DNA of 64,000 nucleotides, taken from assembly GCF_034262375.1 (NCBI RefSeq), contig NZ_CP139558.1, forward strand, positions 6,014,001-6,078,000, read 5' to 3'. This stretch comes from Mucilaginibacter sabulilitoris (GTDB taxonomy: Bacteria; Bacteroidota; Bacteroidia; Sphingobacteriales; Sphingobacteriaceae). The translations under genes and the position numbers were made by a program. A model generated the notes under the pieces. It worked only from the letters and a program-made list of their open reading frames with translations, had not been told where the DNA came from and made no database searches. Position 1 is the first letter of the stretch. Each line of letters opens with the position of its first letter. Below are positions 1-9,499 of this stretch, one piece after another.

Positions 1-40
1 AAAATTAATTTTATTGCTTTCATTGTCATATCGTAAAAAA

Positions 41-3000
41 TTAAAAATTCACGTTTACCCCCATTGAGTAAACCTTTTGCTGGAAGTAATATCTTGATCT
101 GGTACTTCCTGAGGCACCCAGTTCAGGATCAATGAAGTTATCAGCAGAAAACGTTAACAGGTTTTGCCCGGAAACAAATACTCTTAATGATTTAATTCCG
201 ATTTTGCCGGTTAATAACAGCGGGAATGTATAACCTATCTGCGCGGTTTTAAGTCTTAAATAACTTCCGCTGCTTATATATAATGATGATGGCTGAGAGC
301 TATTGGTATTGGGCGAGGGCAATAATATAGGGTACCTGGCATTTGGATTACTCGGCGACCAGGTATTCATTTGCTCTTTAAATATTTTCGCACCGTTAAA
401 AAATGCTGCTCCGGCCTCATCAATAAGCAGATAGCTACCTTCAGCGGCTCCCTGCCAAAGCATACTGATATCAACTCCTTTCCAGGCGATACCTCCGGTT
501 AAACCGTAAACAATTTGCGGAACAATGGGCTTACCTATCGGCACCTGGTCATTATCATCTATTTTTCCATCTCCGTTTTGGTCTTTGTATTTGATATCAC
601 CCGGAATTAACTTGCCAAACTGGGTTGCTGATGAGTTTATTTCATCCTGTGACTGGAAGAAACCAATGGCTTGGAAACCAAACTGGGTACCTAAAGGCCT
701 TCCAGTTAACCTGCGGTTAGGATTATTATAGGTGGCACCACTTTCAAAAGTTTGCACCAGTTTATTCTTCGCGTAACTGAAGTTAAACCCTACGTTATAT
801 GATAACCCGTTAGCGAAATTATGTGAGTGGTTTATAGAGAAATCCAATCCTTGATTATCCATTATACCGCCATTCACCTGCGATAAGCCGATACCATACT
901 CTAATGGCACTGTAGCTGTTGGAGGTACCAGCATGTCTGAACGACGCTCCTTAAATACATCAAATTCAAAGCCTAACTGTCCTTTAAATAATAGACCTTC
1001 TAAGCCAATATCCAGCTTTTTAGAGGTTTCCCAGGTAATGTCTGGGTTTGACTGGGCACGTTCAAACGCACCCTGTACCTGTGTATAAGATGTGCCACCA
1101 AAAACATAGCTGCTGTTAACACCGTAAGAACTAAGGTATTGAAATGCAGAACCTGCCAGGTTGCCCGATTTACCAATCGAACCGCGAAGTTTCAGGTTAT
1201 CAATCCAGCTATAGTTGTCGCGGATAAAACTTTCCTGTGATAGTCTCCAGCCCAGTGAAAGCGCCGGAAAAAAGGCAAATCTTTTACCGGGAGCAAAATA
1301 ATAATGGCCATCATACCTGCCAGAAAACTCAGCAAAGTATTTTTGATCATAATTATAGCTGGCACGGTATACATATCCAATTTGTTTTGAGCTGTTTGAG
1401 GAGCCACTGTTATCATAATCATTTTTAGCCGAACTGCCTAACGAAAGCTCATCCAGGTCAACCTGATAGTTCATGCGGGAGGCGCCAAACAAATTATTAT
1501 TTCCGCTCCTCTTCTCGGCCACAGCTAATAAATTGATATCGTTTTTACCAAATGTGCGCTGATAGGTAATATATCCCTGCAAAGTTGTATTAACCGCCTG
1601 GTTGAAACTTTCACTAAGACTTGGCGCAGCTAAACCTGCTTTAACAGGTATAAATTGGTTTGAAGCATTTAAAGAATAGTAGGTATATGGGGTTTGAAAA
1701 TTTTTATCAAAAATATAACCCTTGTCATAGGCTATCACACCCTTAATTGCCAGGCCCTTTATAAAGGGTAGTTTTTGCTCAATTGATAATTGGGTAAACA
1801 AAATGTTATTGTCTTTTTTATCATACCCGCTGTCATATATTGATGGCAATAATGTATTACCAGGCAAACCGTTGCTAAAGCTTAACTGATTTGGTAATAA
1901 GGGCGAGTTTTTAGTAACCGAAGTATATATACCTGCCCCTGATGTTGCCCCGGGATTTTTGGTTATCTCATAGCTGGCTTTTACATCTAACGAAACAGTA
2001 GTTGTTTTGGTCGCATTTACATCAACGTTACTGGCCAGGTTGTACCTGGAATAGTTAATTACATTTACAGATCCTTCCTGATATAAATAACCTATAGAGG
2101 TAAAAAAACGCACCTTATCAGAACCGCCGCTGAGGGTTAAATTATGAGAGGTCATGGGCGCGTTAAAGTTGATCACCTCTCTTATCCAGTCATGATCTGG
2201 ATAATGATCTGGATCTGAATGATCTTTATATTTTTGCAGCTGATCTGCAGAATAAGCTTCCGGTAAGCCAGCATTCTTATCGGCCTGGTTGTAAGCTGTC
2301 GCATAGTCATAAGCGTTTAAATAATCCGGAAAACGGGCAGGGCGCTGAAAACCATACCAGCCATTATAACTTAATGACATTTTACCTTCCTTGCCTCTTT
2401 TGGTGGTAATTAAAATTACCCCGTTTGCACCAGCTAAACCATAAGGTGCCACCGCTGCCGCGTCTTTAAGCACTGTAATGCTTTCTATTTCATTTGGGTT
2501 TATCTGTGAAAATGCACGGGGTATCCCATCAACTATGGTAAGGGCAGATGCATTTGCACCAGTTTGGGTGGTACCAATTCCCCTAACCCTTATGGTAGCT
2601 CCGTCGGCTCCCGGCTCACCGGTACCCTGAACAGCTGATATGCCCGGTACTCTTCCTGCTATACTATTGGTAACATTAGCAACAGGGTTATTTACTATAT
2701 CAGCACCTTTTACTGTAGAGATAGCAGCTGTGGTTGATGATTTTTTCTGGGTTCCATAACCAACTACGACTACCTCATTCAAGCTTTTATTTTCATCGAG
2801 CAATGTTACTTCCAAAACACTTTTACCACTTACCGGTATTTCCTGCGTTTGAAAGCCTACAAATGAAAACACCAGCACAGCATCCTCAGGAGCATCAATT
2901 TCAAAAATACCGTTCTGGTCTGTTAACGTACCCTTATTTACATTTTTGATTTTTACCGATACACCGGGCAAGGTAACGCCCTTACTATCCTTAATAATAC

Positions 3001-3394
3001 CTTTTATTTTTATCGGAACTATTTTACCGTTATTAGGAGCTATAATGATTACATCATTAGGCAAAATATTAAAATTCAGGCCAAATTTTTCCAATGACGA
3101 TTGCAGTAAATCCTCTATCGCAACATTCCCGTTTGCTTTTATTTGTACCGGTGCGTTAACAGGTACTTCTTTATTACTATAAAAAAACCGGTATTTACTT
3201 TGATTTTCGATCATTTCAAAAACCCGGATTAACCTAACTTCCTTTTTATCTGTCTTAACAGTAATTTCTTTTTGAGAATATACTTTGGCCGACAGTTGCA
3301 GACAAAATAGAAATACAAACAAAATTGTGAACCGCATAGTTAATTGAAGCTTCCGCATACGGTGTTTAACCGCATACAGCATTTTTTTTTTCAT
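41..3394 (-). CDS. SusC/RagA-type TonB-dependent outer-membrane transporter with STN signalling domain
   Basis: Outer-membrane importer of the SusC family. After a signal peptide ending near the AKVYSQ segment there is a secretin/TonB N-terminal (STN) domain of about 70 residues, a carboxypeptidase-regulatory-like beta domain (IKGIIKDSKGVTLPGVSVKI), the SusC linker ending in LNEVVVVGYGTQKK, the plug (TIVDGIPRAF, SITVLKDAAAVAPYG, GVILITTKRG) and a long beta-barrel to the C-terminal phenylalanine. The STN domain is the hallmark of transporters that signal to a FecR/ECF-sigma pair, and such a pair lies just upstream. I chose the ATG at 3394 (MKKKMLYAVKHR); the reading frame extends to a TTG at 3439 but those 15 residues do not look like part of a signal peptide. 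Length 1117 residues, normal for the family. A SusD partner would be expected beyond the left window edge. Substrate unknown. Confidence 0.93.
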   Translation of the reverse strand: MKKKMLYAVKHRMRKLQLTMRFTILFVFLFCLQLSAKVYSQKEITVKTDKKEVRLIRVFEMIENQSKYRFFYSNKEVPVNAPVQIKANGNVAIEDLLQSSLEKFGLNFNILPNDVIIIAPNNGKIVPIKIKGIIKDSKGVTLPGVSVKIKNVNKGTLTDQNGIFEIDAPEDAVLVFSFVGFQTQEIPVSGKSVLEVTLLDENKSLNEVVVVGYGTQKKSSTTAAISTVKGADIVNNPVANVTNSIAGRVPGISAVQGTGEPGADGATIRVRGIGTTQTGANASALTIVDGIPRAFSQINPNEIESITVLKDAAAVAPYGLAGANGVILITTKRGKEGKMSLSYNGWYGFQRPARFPDYLNAYDYATAYNQADKNAGLPEAYSADQLQKYKDHSDPDHYPDHDWIREVINFNAPMTSHNLTLSGGSDKVRFFTSIGYLYQEGSVNVINYSRYNLASNVDVNATKTTTVSLDVKASYEITKNPGATSGAGIYTSVTKNSPLLPNQLSFSNGLPGNTLLPSIYDSGYDKKDNNILFTQLSIEQKLPFIKGLAIKGVIAYDKGYIFDKNFQTPYTYYSLNASNQFIPVKAGLAAPSLSESFNQAVNTTLQGYITYQRTFGKNDINLLAVAEKRSGNNNLFGASRMNYQVDLDELSLGSSAKNDYDNSGSSNSSKQIGYVYRASYNYDQKYFAEFSGRYDGHYYFAPGKRFAFFPALSLGWRLSQESFIRDNYSWIDNLKLRGSIGKSGNLAGSAFQYLSSYGVNSSYVFGGTSYTQVQGAFERAQSNPDITWETSKKLDIGLEGLLFKGQLGFEFDVFKERRSDMLVPPTATVPLEYGIGLSQVNGGIMDNQGLDFSINHSHNFANGLSYNVGFNFSYAKNKLVQTFESGATYNNPNRRLTGRPLGTQFGFQAIGFFQSQDEINSSATQFGKLIPGDIKYKDQNGDGKIDDNDQVPIGKPIVPQIVYGLTGGIAWKGVDISMLWQGAAEGSYLLIDEAGAAFFNGAKIFKEQMNTWSPSNPNARYPILLPSPNTNSSQPSSLYISSGSYLRLKTAQIGYTFPLLLTGKIGIKSLRVFVSGQNLLTFSADNFIDPELGASGSTRSRYYFQQKVYSMGVNVNF

Positions 3395-3439
3395 ACATTT
3401 GTGTTTTAAGTAATCAATAATAGATTTGGGTAATTTCAA

Positions 3440-3797
3440 GTGCTCTTGTCTTTTTAATTGCTTAAAATTTTAAGGGGAATGTTGCCGCATTTCCCTTTTT
3501 TATTTTATTCAACTTTGTTGGAGGTGGGAGTAAATTTCATTTCATACATTTTATTTTAAGTGAAACAACATGGACTTATTAAGCTGCACACACAAGGGAA
3601 GACAGCAGGCATTTTAAATTCTACTAAGCAAAATCTATTTTTATTATGGTTTCTGGTTAATATGTGTAGACTTAGTTCATCATAAACCACATGTGCGTAA
3701 CCCATAGCAAAAGCTATGGGAACAAAAGGAAATCGTCATGATAACGGGATTATTATTCCGGATAATTGGTTGCTTTGTGATAATTACTTATGAGAGA
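3440..3797. other. Intergenic leader between fecR-like and susC-like genes, with a small hairpin
   Basis: AT-rich 358-base gap between the FecR gene and the SusC gene, presumably carrying the promoter and 5' leader of the SusC transcript. A perfect 8-bp inverted repeat with a four-base AAAA loop sits at 3701-3720 (CCCATAGC/GCTATGGG). No T-run follows it on the minus strand, so I do not call a terminator. No clean TAnnTTTG promoter was found. Confidence 0.5.
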
Positions 3798-4877
3798 TTA
3801 TAATGAACCAATCAACACTTTATCGTGATTTATCTGATATTTAAAGGGAGTTATTTGTTGAAGTACTTTTAACGCCTGTTCAATATTTTCATTCCTGAAA
3901 ACTCCGGTCAGATAAGCGCGTTTTATTTTAGCGTCGCTGAAGGTAATCTCAACGTTATAACGTCTTTCCATTTTTTTTGCGAGGTCTTCAAATGTTTCGT
4001 TTTTAAAAACCAACTCATTATTTATCCAGGCTATTTCCGCAAATTTGCTTTCAATGTTTTTATCTACCGTGAGGGAGGCAATATTATAATTGCTTTCAGA
4101 ATAATCTCCCTGCTCTGAGCCAGCTGGTTCCTTATCAATATTGGCAATACTATTTGTCAATGTAATTTTCTGGTTTGGTTTGAGTATGATTTTTTTTGCC
4201 GCATTATTCTTAAAAGAAATTTCAATTGCTCCTTCAATTAACGAGGCTTCTGTAACTTTTTCGCCGGGGTAGGCTTTTACATTAAATGTTGTCCCTATAT
4301 CCTTTATGTCGGCATTAGCAGTATGAATGATGAAGGGGTGTTGTTTATCATGCACTATCTTGAAATAAGCTTCGCCCGATAAAAAAACCTCTCTTGCATC
4401 TGCAGAGATATAGTTTTTGGCATAGGTTAGTCTGCTGCCCGAATTTAAAATTATCTGACTGCCATCGGGCAATGCAACATCGGTTTTAGTACCATTTTGT
4501 ACTACAATTTCGTTATTCTCATTCGCCAGATCACCTGGTTTGTTAATATACTTATAACTCAATATACCAATCAACGAAACCGAAAACAGGATCATCGCCG
4601 CTATTCCCGTTCTTATCCACATACGGGATATTGCCGGTTTTACCTGATCTGTCTTGTCAGCGGTATCAATATCATCATATTTTAACAACGTTTCTATCTC
4701 ATTTATAAACGTCTGCGGAATGGCTTCTTTGTCGTCTAAACTATTTAAAACCTCATAGGTATACCAAACATCCGGATAAGCTTGAAAAAGCCCATCTAAC
4801 TCCTGTTCTTCAGCAGGGGTTAGCGAGCCCGAAAGCTTTTTACCCATTAAAATCCATATCCTGTTCTTAATACCCAT
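3798..4877 (-). CDS. FecR-family anti-sigma factor
   Basis: Inner-membrane anti-sigma factor that would hold the ECF sigma factor (7544-8110) and release it when the STN-SusC downstream binds ligand. The N-terminal cytoplasmic segment (RIWILMGKKLSGSLTPAEEQELDGLF) is typical of Bacteroidota FecR proteins. A single membrane helix (GIAAMILFSVSLIGILSY) is followed by the periplasmic FecR domain (LPDGSQIILNSGSRLTYAKN, REVFLSGEAYFKI, FIIHT, GTTFNVKAY) and the C-terminal STN-like segment (FEDLAKKMERRYNVEITF). ATG at 4877 is preferred over an in-frame TTG at 4922. Unusually, two metabolic genes separate it from its sigma factor. Function of the family is established; the pairing with these neighbours is inferred. 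Confidence 0.92.
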   Translation of the reverse strand: MGIKNRIWILMGKKLSGSLTPAEEQELDGLFQAYPDVWYTYEVLNSLDDKEAIPQTFINEIETLLKYDDIDTADKTDQVKPAISRMWIRTGIAAMILFSVSLIGILSYKYINKPGDLANENNEIVVQNGTKTDVALPDGSQIILNSGSRLTYAKNYISADAREVFLSGEAYFKIVHDKQHPFIIHTANADIKDIGTTFNVKAYPGEKVTEASLIEGAIEISFKNNAAKKIILKPNQKITLTNSIANIDKEPAGSEQGDYSESNYNIASLTVDKNIESKFAEIAWINNELVFKNETFEDLAKKMERRYNVEITFSDAKIKRAYLTGVFRNENIEQALKVLQQITPFKYQINHDKVLIGSL

Positions 4878-4983
4878 TATATCTGCAGCAGCTTGTTTAT
4901 AAACTGTTAAACATTTTCGCAAATAAGCACCTTTAATTCTTTTATTTAGTTATAAAACGATTTAAAAAAATGCCTATCTATAA

Positions 4984-6285
4984 TTATAAAATATTAAACC
5001 CCGACCGCATTTTACGACTTAGCAATTGATTTGCATCGGCATCATTAAACTTCTCTGTCTTAGGATCCCACTTCAAGGGCTTTTTAAGCTCATATGCAAT
5101 ATTACCTATATTGCATACTGTAGCTGTACGATGGCCTGTTTCCACATCGCAAATTGGTTTGCTCCGCTTTTTTATAGCGGTTAACCAATCATCATAATGG
5201 TTAGTACTTAAATAAACATGCTTTTCGTTTTCGCTTATTTGCTTATTCTGCAATGCCGGAGGAAGTGTTATTTTATGACGCTGTACGTCGATAGTTGCCT
5301 CTGTACCAATAAATCGCATGGCATTTTGCTTGCCAAAATTTTCATGGTACATTTTAACACCGTTGCCGTAAATGTAAGTAAGAAAGGCATTTTCCTTCCC
5401 GTCTGGAGGAATAACCTGCCCCGGACCGCTCTCGTCCATATCAAGGGCCCATTGTGCAATATCAAACATGTGTGCGCCCCAGTCAGTCATACCGCCGCCG
5501 CCAAAACCTTTAAAATCGCGCCATCTTGCCCATAAATCAACGCCAACAGCAGGATTTAATTCGTGGTTAAAAACAATATATTCATTTGGCCCCAGCCAGG
5601 TATTCCAGTCAAGGCCGGTGGCTACAGGCTCCTGTGGCAGGTTAAAATCAACCGGCGGACCGCCAACGCTTACCTTAATTTCTTTTAGCTCTCCTAAATA
5701 ACCATTACGTACCAATTCAGCAGCCTGCCTGAATTCGGGCCACGAACGCTGCATGCTGCCTGTTTGAAAAACCCGTTTATTTTTCCTTACCGCCTTAACC
5801 ATTGCTCGGCCTTCTGCAACTGTTAAAGAAAGTGGCTTTTCACAATAAATATCCTTGCCTGCATTTGCAGCCTGCACACCAATTACAGCATGCCAGTGGT
5901 CGGGCGTTGCAATTACTACCGCATCAATATCCTTACGGCTTAATATATCTTTATAATTATGATAGGTTTTAATACTCGCGTACTTCTGCTCAGGTTTATT
6001 CTGTGCGTAATAAGTGCTTACAAGGTTGGCAAAATTATTTACCTTGGCTTCATAAACATCACTAACCGCTACTATTTGTGCATTGGTAAGCGGCAGGAAG
6101 TTTTTTTGTAAAGTGAGCGACTGCCGGCCGGCGCCTATGAATCCCAATGTTATTTTATCGCTCGGAGGTACAAAACCTGTACCGCCTAAAACATGGCGCG
6201 GAACTATAAAAAAAGCAGAAAGCACCGCGGCTTTTTGAATAAATTGTTTCCTGGTTATTCCAGAATCATTAATGTTATTTTCCAT
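4984..6285 (-). CDS. Gfo/Idh/MocA-family NAD(P)-dependent oxidoreductase, exported
   Basis: Sugar or glycoside dehydrogenase of the glucose-fructose oxidoreductase family, 433 residues. The N-terminus (TRKQFIQKAAVLSAFFIVP) looks like a Tat-type export signal, so a periplasmic enzyme carrying its own NAD(P) is likely. The Rossmann motif is LGFIGAGRQS at about residues 47-56, followed by AVVIATPDHWHA and the family signature DIYCEKPLS, with its catalytic-type lysine. The C-terminal domain contains GGGGMTDWGAHMFDIAQWAL, typical of the family. It is 21 bases downstream of the TIM-barrel gene at 6307 and probably co-transcribed. Exported members paired with TIM-barrel partners in Bacteroidota have been linked to 3-keto-glycoside formation; that role here is inference. 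The exact substrate cannot be told. Confidence 0.9.
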   Translation of the reverse strand: MENNINDSGITRKQFIQKAAVLSAFFIVPRHVLGGTGFVPPSDKITLGFIGAGRQSLTLQKNFLPLTNAQIVAVSDVYEAKVNNFANLVSTYYAQNKPEQKYASIKTYHNYKDILSRKDIDAVVIATPDHWHAVIGVQAANAGKDIYCEKPLSLTVAEGRAMVKAVRKNKRVFQTGSMQRSWPEFRQAAELVRNGYLGELKEIKVSVGGPPVDFNLPQEPVATGLDWNTWLGPNEYIVFNHELNPAVGVDLWARWRDFKGFGGGGMTDWGAHMFDIAQWALDMDESGPGQVIPPDGKENAFLTYIYGNGVKMYHENFGKQNAMRFIGTEATIDVQRHKITLPPALQNKQISENEKHVYLSTNHYDDWLTAIKKRSKPICDVETGHRTATVCNIGNIAYELKKPLKWDPKTEKFNDADANQLLSRKMRSGFNIL

Positions 6286-6306
6286 ATAATACCTAACAAA
6301 TTATAT

Positions 6307-7272
6307 TTATGAAACCAAAACCTTTTTACAATAATCAAGACAATTTTTCACTTCTGTAAAGGTATCAGTGCCATTGTATTCATATTCAATATTGGCCGGG
6401 ATAGGCCAATTGTTATCACGTATTAACCGTAATATTTCGGCAATGGGGGTATCGCCCTGTCCAAATGGGGTACGGATGCCATGATTGCGCTTTCTGTCTT
6501 TTAAATGAATGCAGTATATCTTTTGGTGATGTTCGCGGATATAGCTTAAAGGATCCTGATTGGCGGCTGTAAAATGACCTATGTCGAGATTAATCCCAAT
6601 ATAATCAGAGTTATCTGCCATGCCGTTCACAAAACTTTCGGGAGATGCTATTTCATTAGGTTTTTCAAAATGGTCATGATTATGCATGCCTACCCTCACT
6701 TTATACTTTTGAGCATAAACATCAACCCGTCTCATCACGCTTACCGTAGGCGATGTAGTTAGCAGGTCGGTTCCCAGGGCACGTGTTATTCTAAATATGG
6801 TATCAATACTTACATCTGAAGTATTATCCTTAATAGTACCATTATATGCCTGTATCGTTATTCCAGCCTGTTCAATTTTGTCACGAAGCTTCTTGATATC
6901 GCCTATATTAAGTTCGGCCCGCCATTTTTCCAGCCCCGCCTGTTTAGCCTTTGTTTGCTCTGGAGTGCTGTTGGGTTTCCACTGAAATTCAGATGGTTCT
7001 ACATGGCCCTCCCAAAGCTCACAGCTTTTTATTCCAAGCTCCTTCATTGCCTTTATTGTTTCGTCAAGGTTACGGTCCCGAAAACTGTAGGTTTGTATTC
7101 CTATTGATACCTTTCCAGGTAAATAATTTGAACCCGCTTGCTTTTTATTATGCCCTTCTTCGCTTTTACTAAAGGAAGGCTGGCTATATAGTAAAGCCGA
7201 CAAACCAACAAAAGCAGATGTGCCCTTTAAAGCTATCTTGCCCCATTGGCGCCGTGTAATCTTTTCATGCAT
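6307..7272 (-). CDS. Sugar isomerase/epimerase-like TIM-barrel protein (AP endonuclease 2 fold), exported
   Basis: A 321-residue xylose-isomerase-like TIM barrel. The N-terminus (ITRRQWGKIALKGTSAFVGLSALL) carries twin arginines and a hydrophobic stretch, indicating Tat-type export. The barrel begins at VSIGIQTYSFRDRNLDETIKAMKELGIKSCELWEGHVE and contains metal-binding-type motifs RVGMHNHDHFE, IGINLDIGHFTAA, IYCIHLKDRKR and a late IEYEYNG. These acidic and histidine residues match the divalent-metal site of the family. Exported homologues beside Gfo/Idh/MocA dehydrogenases can act as lyases or hydrolases on 3-keto-glycosides; others are plain isomerases. The adjacent dehydrogenase and SusC favour glycoside breakdown in the periplasm, but this is inference. 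Confidence 0.88.
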   Translation of the reverse strand: MHEKITRRQWGKIALKGTSAFVGLSALLYSQPSFSKSEEGHNKKQAGSNYLPGKVSIGIQTYSFRDRNLDETIKAMKELGIKSCELWEGHVEPSEFQWKPNSTPEQTKAKQAGLEKWRAELNIGDIKKLRDKIEQAGITIQAYNGTIKDNTSDVSIDTIFRITRALGTDLLTTSPTVSVMRRVDVYAQKYKVRVGMHNHDHFEKPNEIASPESFVNGMADNSDYIGINLDIGHFTAANQDPLSYIREHHQKIYCIHLKDRKRNHGIRTPFGQGDTPIAEILRLIRDNNWPIPANIEYEYNGTDTFTEVKNCLDYCKKVLVS

Positions 7273-7543
7273 AAATTGAAAAATTATATTCTTTAACTTA
7301 ACAAGGATTAGGTATATTTTTAATAATATAATTCCCTGTCATGAACTTATTTATAACTGTTTACAAAAACTTATTAAAATGTTCACAGTAACATTTTACA
7401 CTAAAGACTATATCTAACTAAAATTGTACTAAAGGTTATTTTATTAAAAATAATATTGCAATATAAAACTGCAGAAAGCACAACCTCCCATTATACAACA
7501 AACTAATAAAGTAAATTTCAGGAATAGCCGGCAGATGGGTGCA

Positions 7544-8110
7544 CTACCGGTTAAAGTACAACTGCATAGCCTTAGTTATCTTTTTTAGAGCTATTGCTAA
7601 CTGCACATCTATAGTATTTATAGAAATACCTAACTCAACAGCTACATCTTTATTGCGTAAGCCCTCTTCGCGTATCATTTTATATATCTGCCTACAGCGA
7701 GGGGGCAGGTCATCAACTATTTCTTTTATAAATTTTGACAGTTCGCCGGTTATCATTTGCTTTTCCGGATCGATATTGAAATCAATATGCGAATCTTCAT
7801 GAAGTTCGCCGGTATTCACAAACAGGGATTGTTCGCGTTTTTTTTTTGACAATTGTGTATAGCAGCGATTTCTGACAGCCGTAAAAAGGTAAACCCTTAA
7901 ATGCTGAATATTATCTAAATGATGTTTAGTACTCCAAACCTGGTATAATACGTCTGATACAACCTCTTCCGCTAATTCTTTTGATTTTAAATACGCGACA
8001 GCGAATTTAAACAATACGTCATAATACTGATCCCACAAATATTTACAGGCTTCATTATCTTTATTTTCAGCGATAAGCTTTAATAAAAATGGTTTAGTAT
8101 CATCGTTCAT
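7544..8110 (-). CDS. ECF-type RNA polymerase sigma-70 factor
   Basis: A 188-residue sigma factor of the Bacteroidota RpoE-like (FecI-like) group. Region 2 lies at about residues 20-90 (WDQYYDVLFKFAVAYLKSKELAEEVVSDVLYQVWST), and region 4 with its helix-turn-helix at about 125-180 (IVDDLPPRCRQIYKMIREEGLRNKDVAVELGISINTIDVQLAIALKKI). It should direct polymerase to the downstream FecR/SusC set once freed from the anti-sigma factor at 3798-4877. The order sigma, TIM barrel, oxidoreductase, FecR, SusC on one strand suggests that the metabolic genes belong to its regulon, though a 271-base gap follows the sigma gene. Confidence 0.93.
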   Translation of the reverse strand: MNDDTKPFLLKLIAENKDNEACKYLWDQYYDVLFKFAVAYLKSKELAEEVVSDVLYQVWSTKHHLDNIQHLRVYLFTAVRNRCYTQLSKKKREQSLFVNTGELHEDSHIDFNIDPEKQMITGELSKFIKEIVDDLPPRCRQIYKMIREEGLRNKDVAVELGISINTIDVQLAIALKKITKAMQLYFNR

Positions 8111-8195
8111 TGCTTAGGGCTTAGCCACTGTTGATCATGACCGCGGCAAAGAAGCGACATAAGTGTTAAGTAATTACATATTGTATGTTATATAA

Positions 8196-9155
8196 TTATT
8201 TGCATTGCTTAAAAGCATCATTAAGCGGATAACTAAAACTATTGGGTAAAAACCACCTCGCTTTATACAATTTCAGGCCATTCTGTTCAAATACGGTATT
8301 CCCTTTGATATCGATGACAGCATCTGTCCACCATTTCTCCTTCGGTTCTGAAAGTATGACTGGAAACCCTGACGGGCCTGATGAAATACTTTTGATACTC
8401 CGCCGGCTGAAATTTGTTTTAGCAATTTTTTTTGTAGCAGGATCAAATGTATAAATAGCGGAGGTATCTGTTAGCCAAAGTTTATTTTCATGATAAACCG
8501 GAAACAGGTCATGCGATTCTGTGCCCAGCAGATCAATAGTTTCAACTAATTCCAGATCAGGATTGCCGCAATTAAAATTGTATTTAAACGCTTTCAGCTT
8601 ATTCATAGCTGCCGACCATAGAACCTTGTTGCTGTTGTCCCAAACTACGTTATGCCCAAATTCTATATCGATCTTTTTGCTGTAAACTTTATCAGGTGAG
8701 ACAAGTGTATCAACTTTAAAAATAGTAAGGTACTGGCCGGTGCTCGACGCGCTAACGATATTACCATCGGGCAAAACTTCTGCCGAATGTGTATTTCCCC
8801 CGGCATAAGCATAAAATACAGCCTTTTTATCTGCAATACGCACCAAAGCTACACCACCACCCGATGCAGTAACAAGCACATATTGCATATTATAAACCGG
8901 CTTGGCCTCGCTGATGCTTGAAAACCATTTGACATATTCTGTTTTCACATTTGAATTAGCCGGCTCCCATTCCCATATAATTGCTTTTTTTGATACATCG
9001 GCTATGGCTACACGCTGCTTGGACTGATCGGCCATGATGATGCATTTTTTGCAATCCTTAATGGCCTGCTGGGCGTATGCATAATTACATAATAAGCAAA
9101 GTGTAAACCCTGCAACAAAACATGTTGCTATGTATTTAAATGTAAATTGATTCAT
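8196..9155 (-). CDS. DUF6528-like secreted beta-propeller protein
   Basis: A secreted protein of about 319 residues. The signal peptide runs FTFKYIATCFVAGFTLCLLCNYAYAQQ. The mature part has propeller-like repeats (KCIIMADQSKQRVAIADVSKKAIIWEWEP, VLVTASGGGVALVRIADKKAVFYAYAG, HSAEVLPDGNIVSASSTGQYLTIFKV, HNVVWDNSNKVLWSAAMNKLKAF, LTDTSAIYTFDPATKKI). I recognise this as the DUF6528 type by memory; it has no established enzymatic role. The ATG at 9155 is chosen over an in-frame upstream start at 9173, because a TAnnTTTG-type motif (read on the minus strand) covers 9171-9178. It sits 85 bases upstream of the ECF sigma gene; whether they are co-transcribed is unclear. Confidence 0.72.
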   Translation of the reverse strand: MNQFTFKYIATCFVAGFTLCLLCNYAYAQQAIKDCKKCIIMADQSKQRVAIADVSKKAIIWEWEPANSNVKTEYVKWFSSISEAKPVYNMQYVLVTASGGGVALVRIADKKAVFYAYAGGNTHSAEVLPDGNIVSASSTGQYLTIFKVDTLVSPDKVYSKKIDIEFGHNVVWDNSNKVLWSAAMNKLKAFKYNFNCGNPDLELVETIDLLGTESHDLFPVYHENKLWLTDTSAIYTFDPATKKIAKTNFSRRSIKSISSGPSGFPVILSEPKEKWWTDAVIDIKGNTVFEQNGLKLYKARWFLPNSFSYPLNDAFKQCK

Positions 9156-9170
9156 AAGGCAGATAAATTG

Positions 9171-9178
9171 CAAAGGTA
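9171..9178 (-). promoter_or_regulatory. Candidate Bacteroidota -7 element (TAnnTTTG) for the DUF6528-like gene
   Basis: The minus strand reads TACCTTTG here, matching the Bacteroidota -7 consensus TAnnTTTG, 16 bases before the ATG at 9155. No clear TTTG at the -33 distance was seen, so support is moderate and the leader would be very short. Confidence 0.35.
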
Positions 9179-9499
9179 TGGAGCTATTATTACTTGTATT
9201 TTTTTAAAATGTTAATTGTAATAATTCCCCAAAAACGAAATCAGGAGCAATAAATGGTTATTTCTTCTAACCAAATCTTTAGCTGTTTGAATTGGCAATA
9301 CATTTCTTAAGTTTTCTTAGATATTATAATATTTTATAAATATATATAGTAGAATCATAGCCGGCTATTGTCTTAATTATCAAACACAAACTAACCAGTA
9401 ATGGAAAAATATTATTTAAAACAACAGCTATCCTAAGTAGTATAAACCGCCAAAAGAAATTATTAAATATCCTCACCCATATCCTAAAAAACAATCACT
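9179..9499. other. Divergent intergenic region, AT-rich
   Basis: About 320 bases between the DUF6528-like gene and the GH74-like gene. It is strongly AT-rich around 9325-9350 and should contain the promoter of the plus-strand gene. I found no clear promoter box, repeat or RNA structure. Confidence 0.5.

Noticed and set aside
3701..3720. Terminator after the FecR gene at 3798
   Set aside because: The stem is perfect but no T-run follows on the minus strand, and the SusC gene may need read-through.
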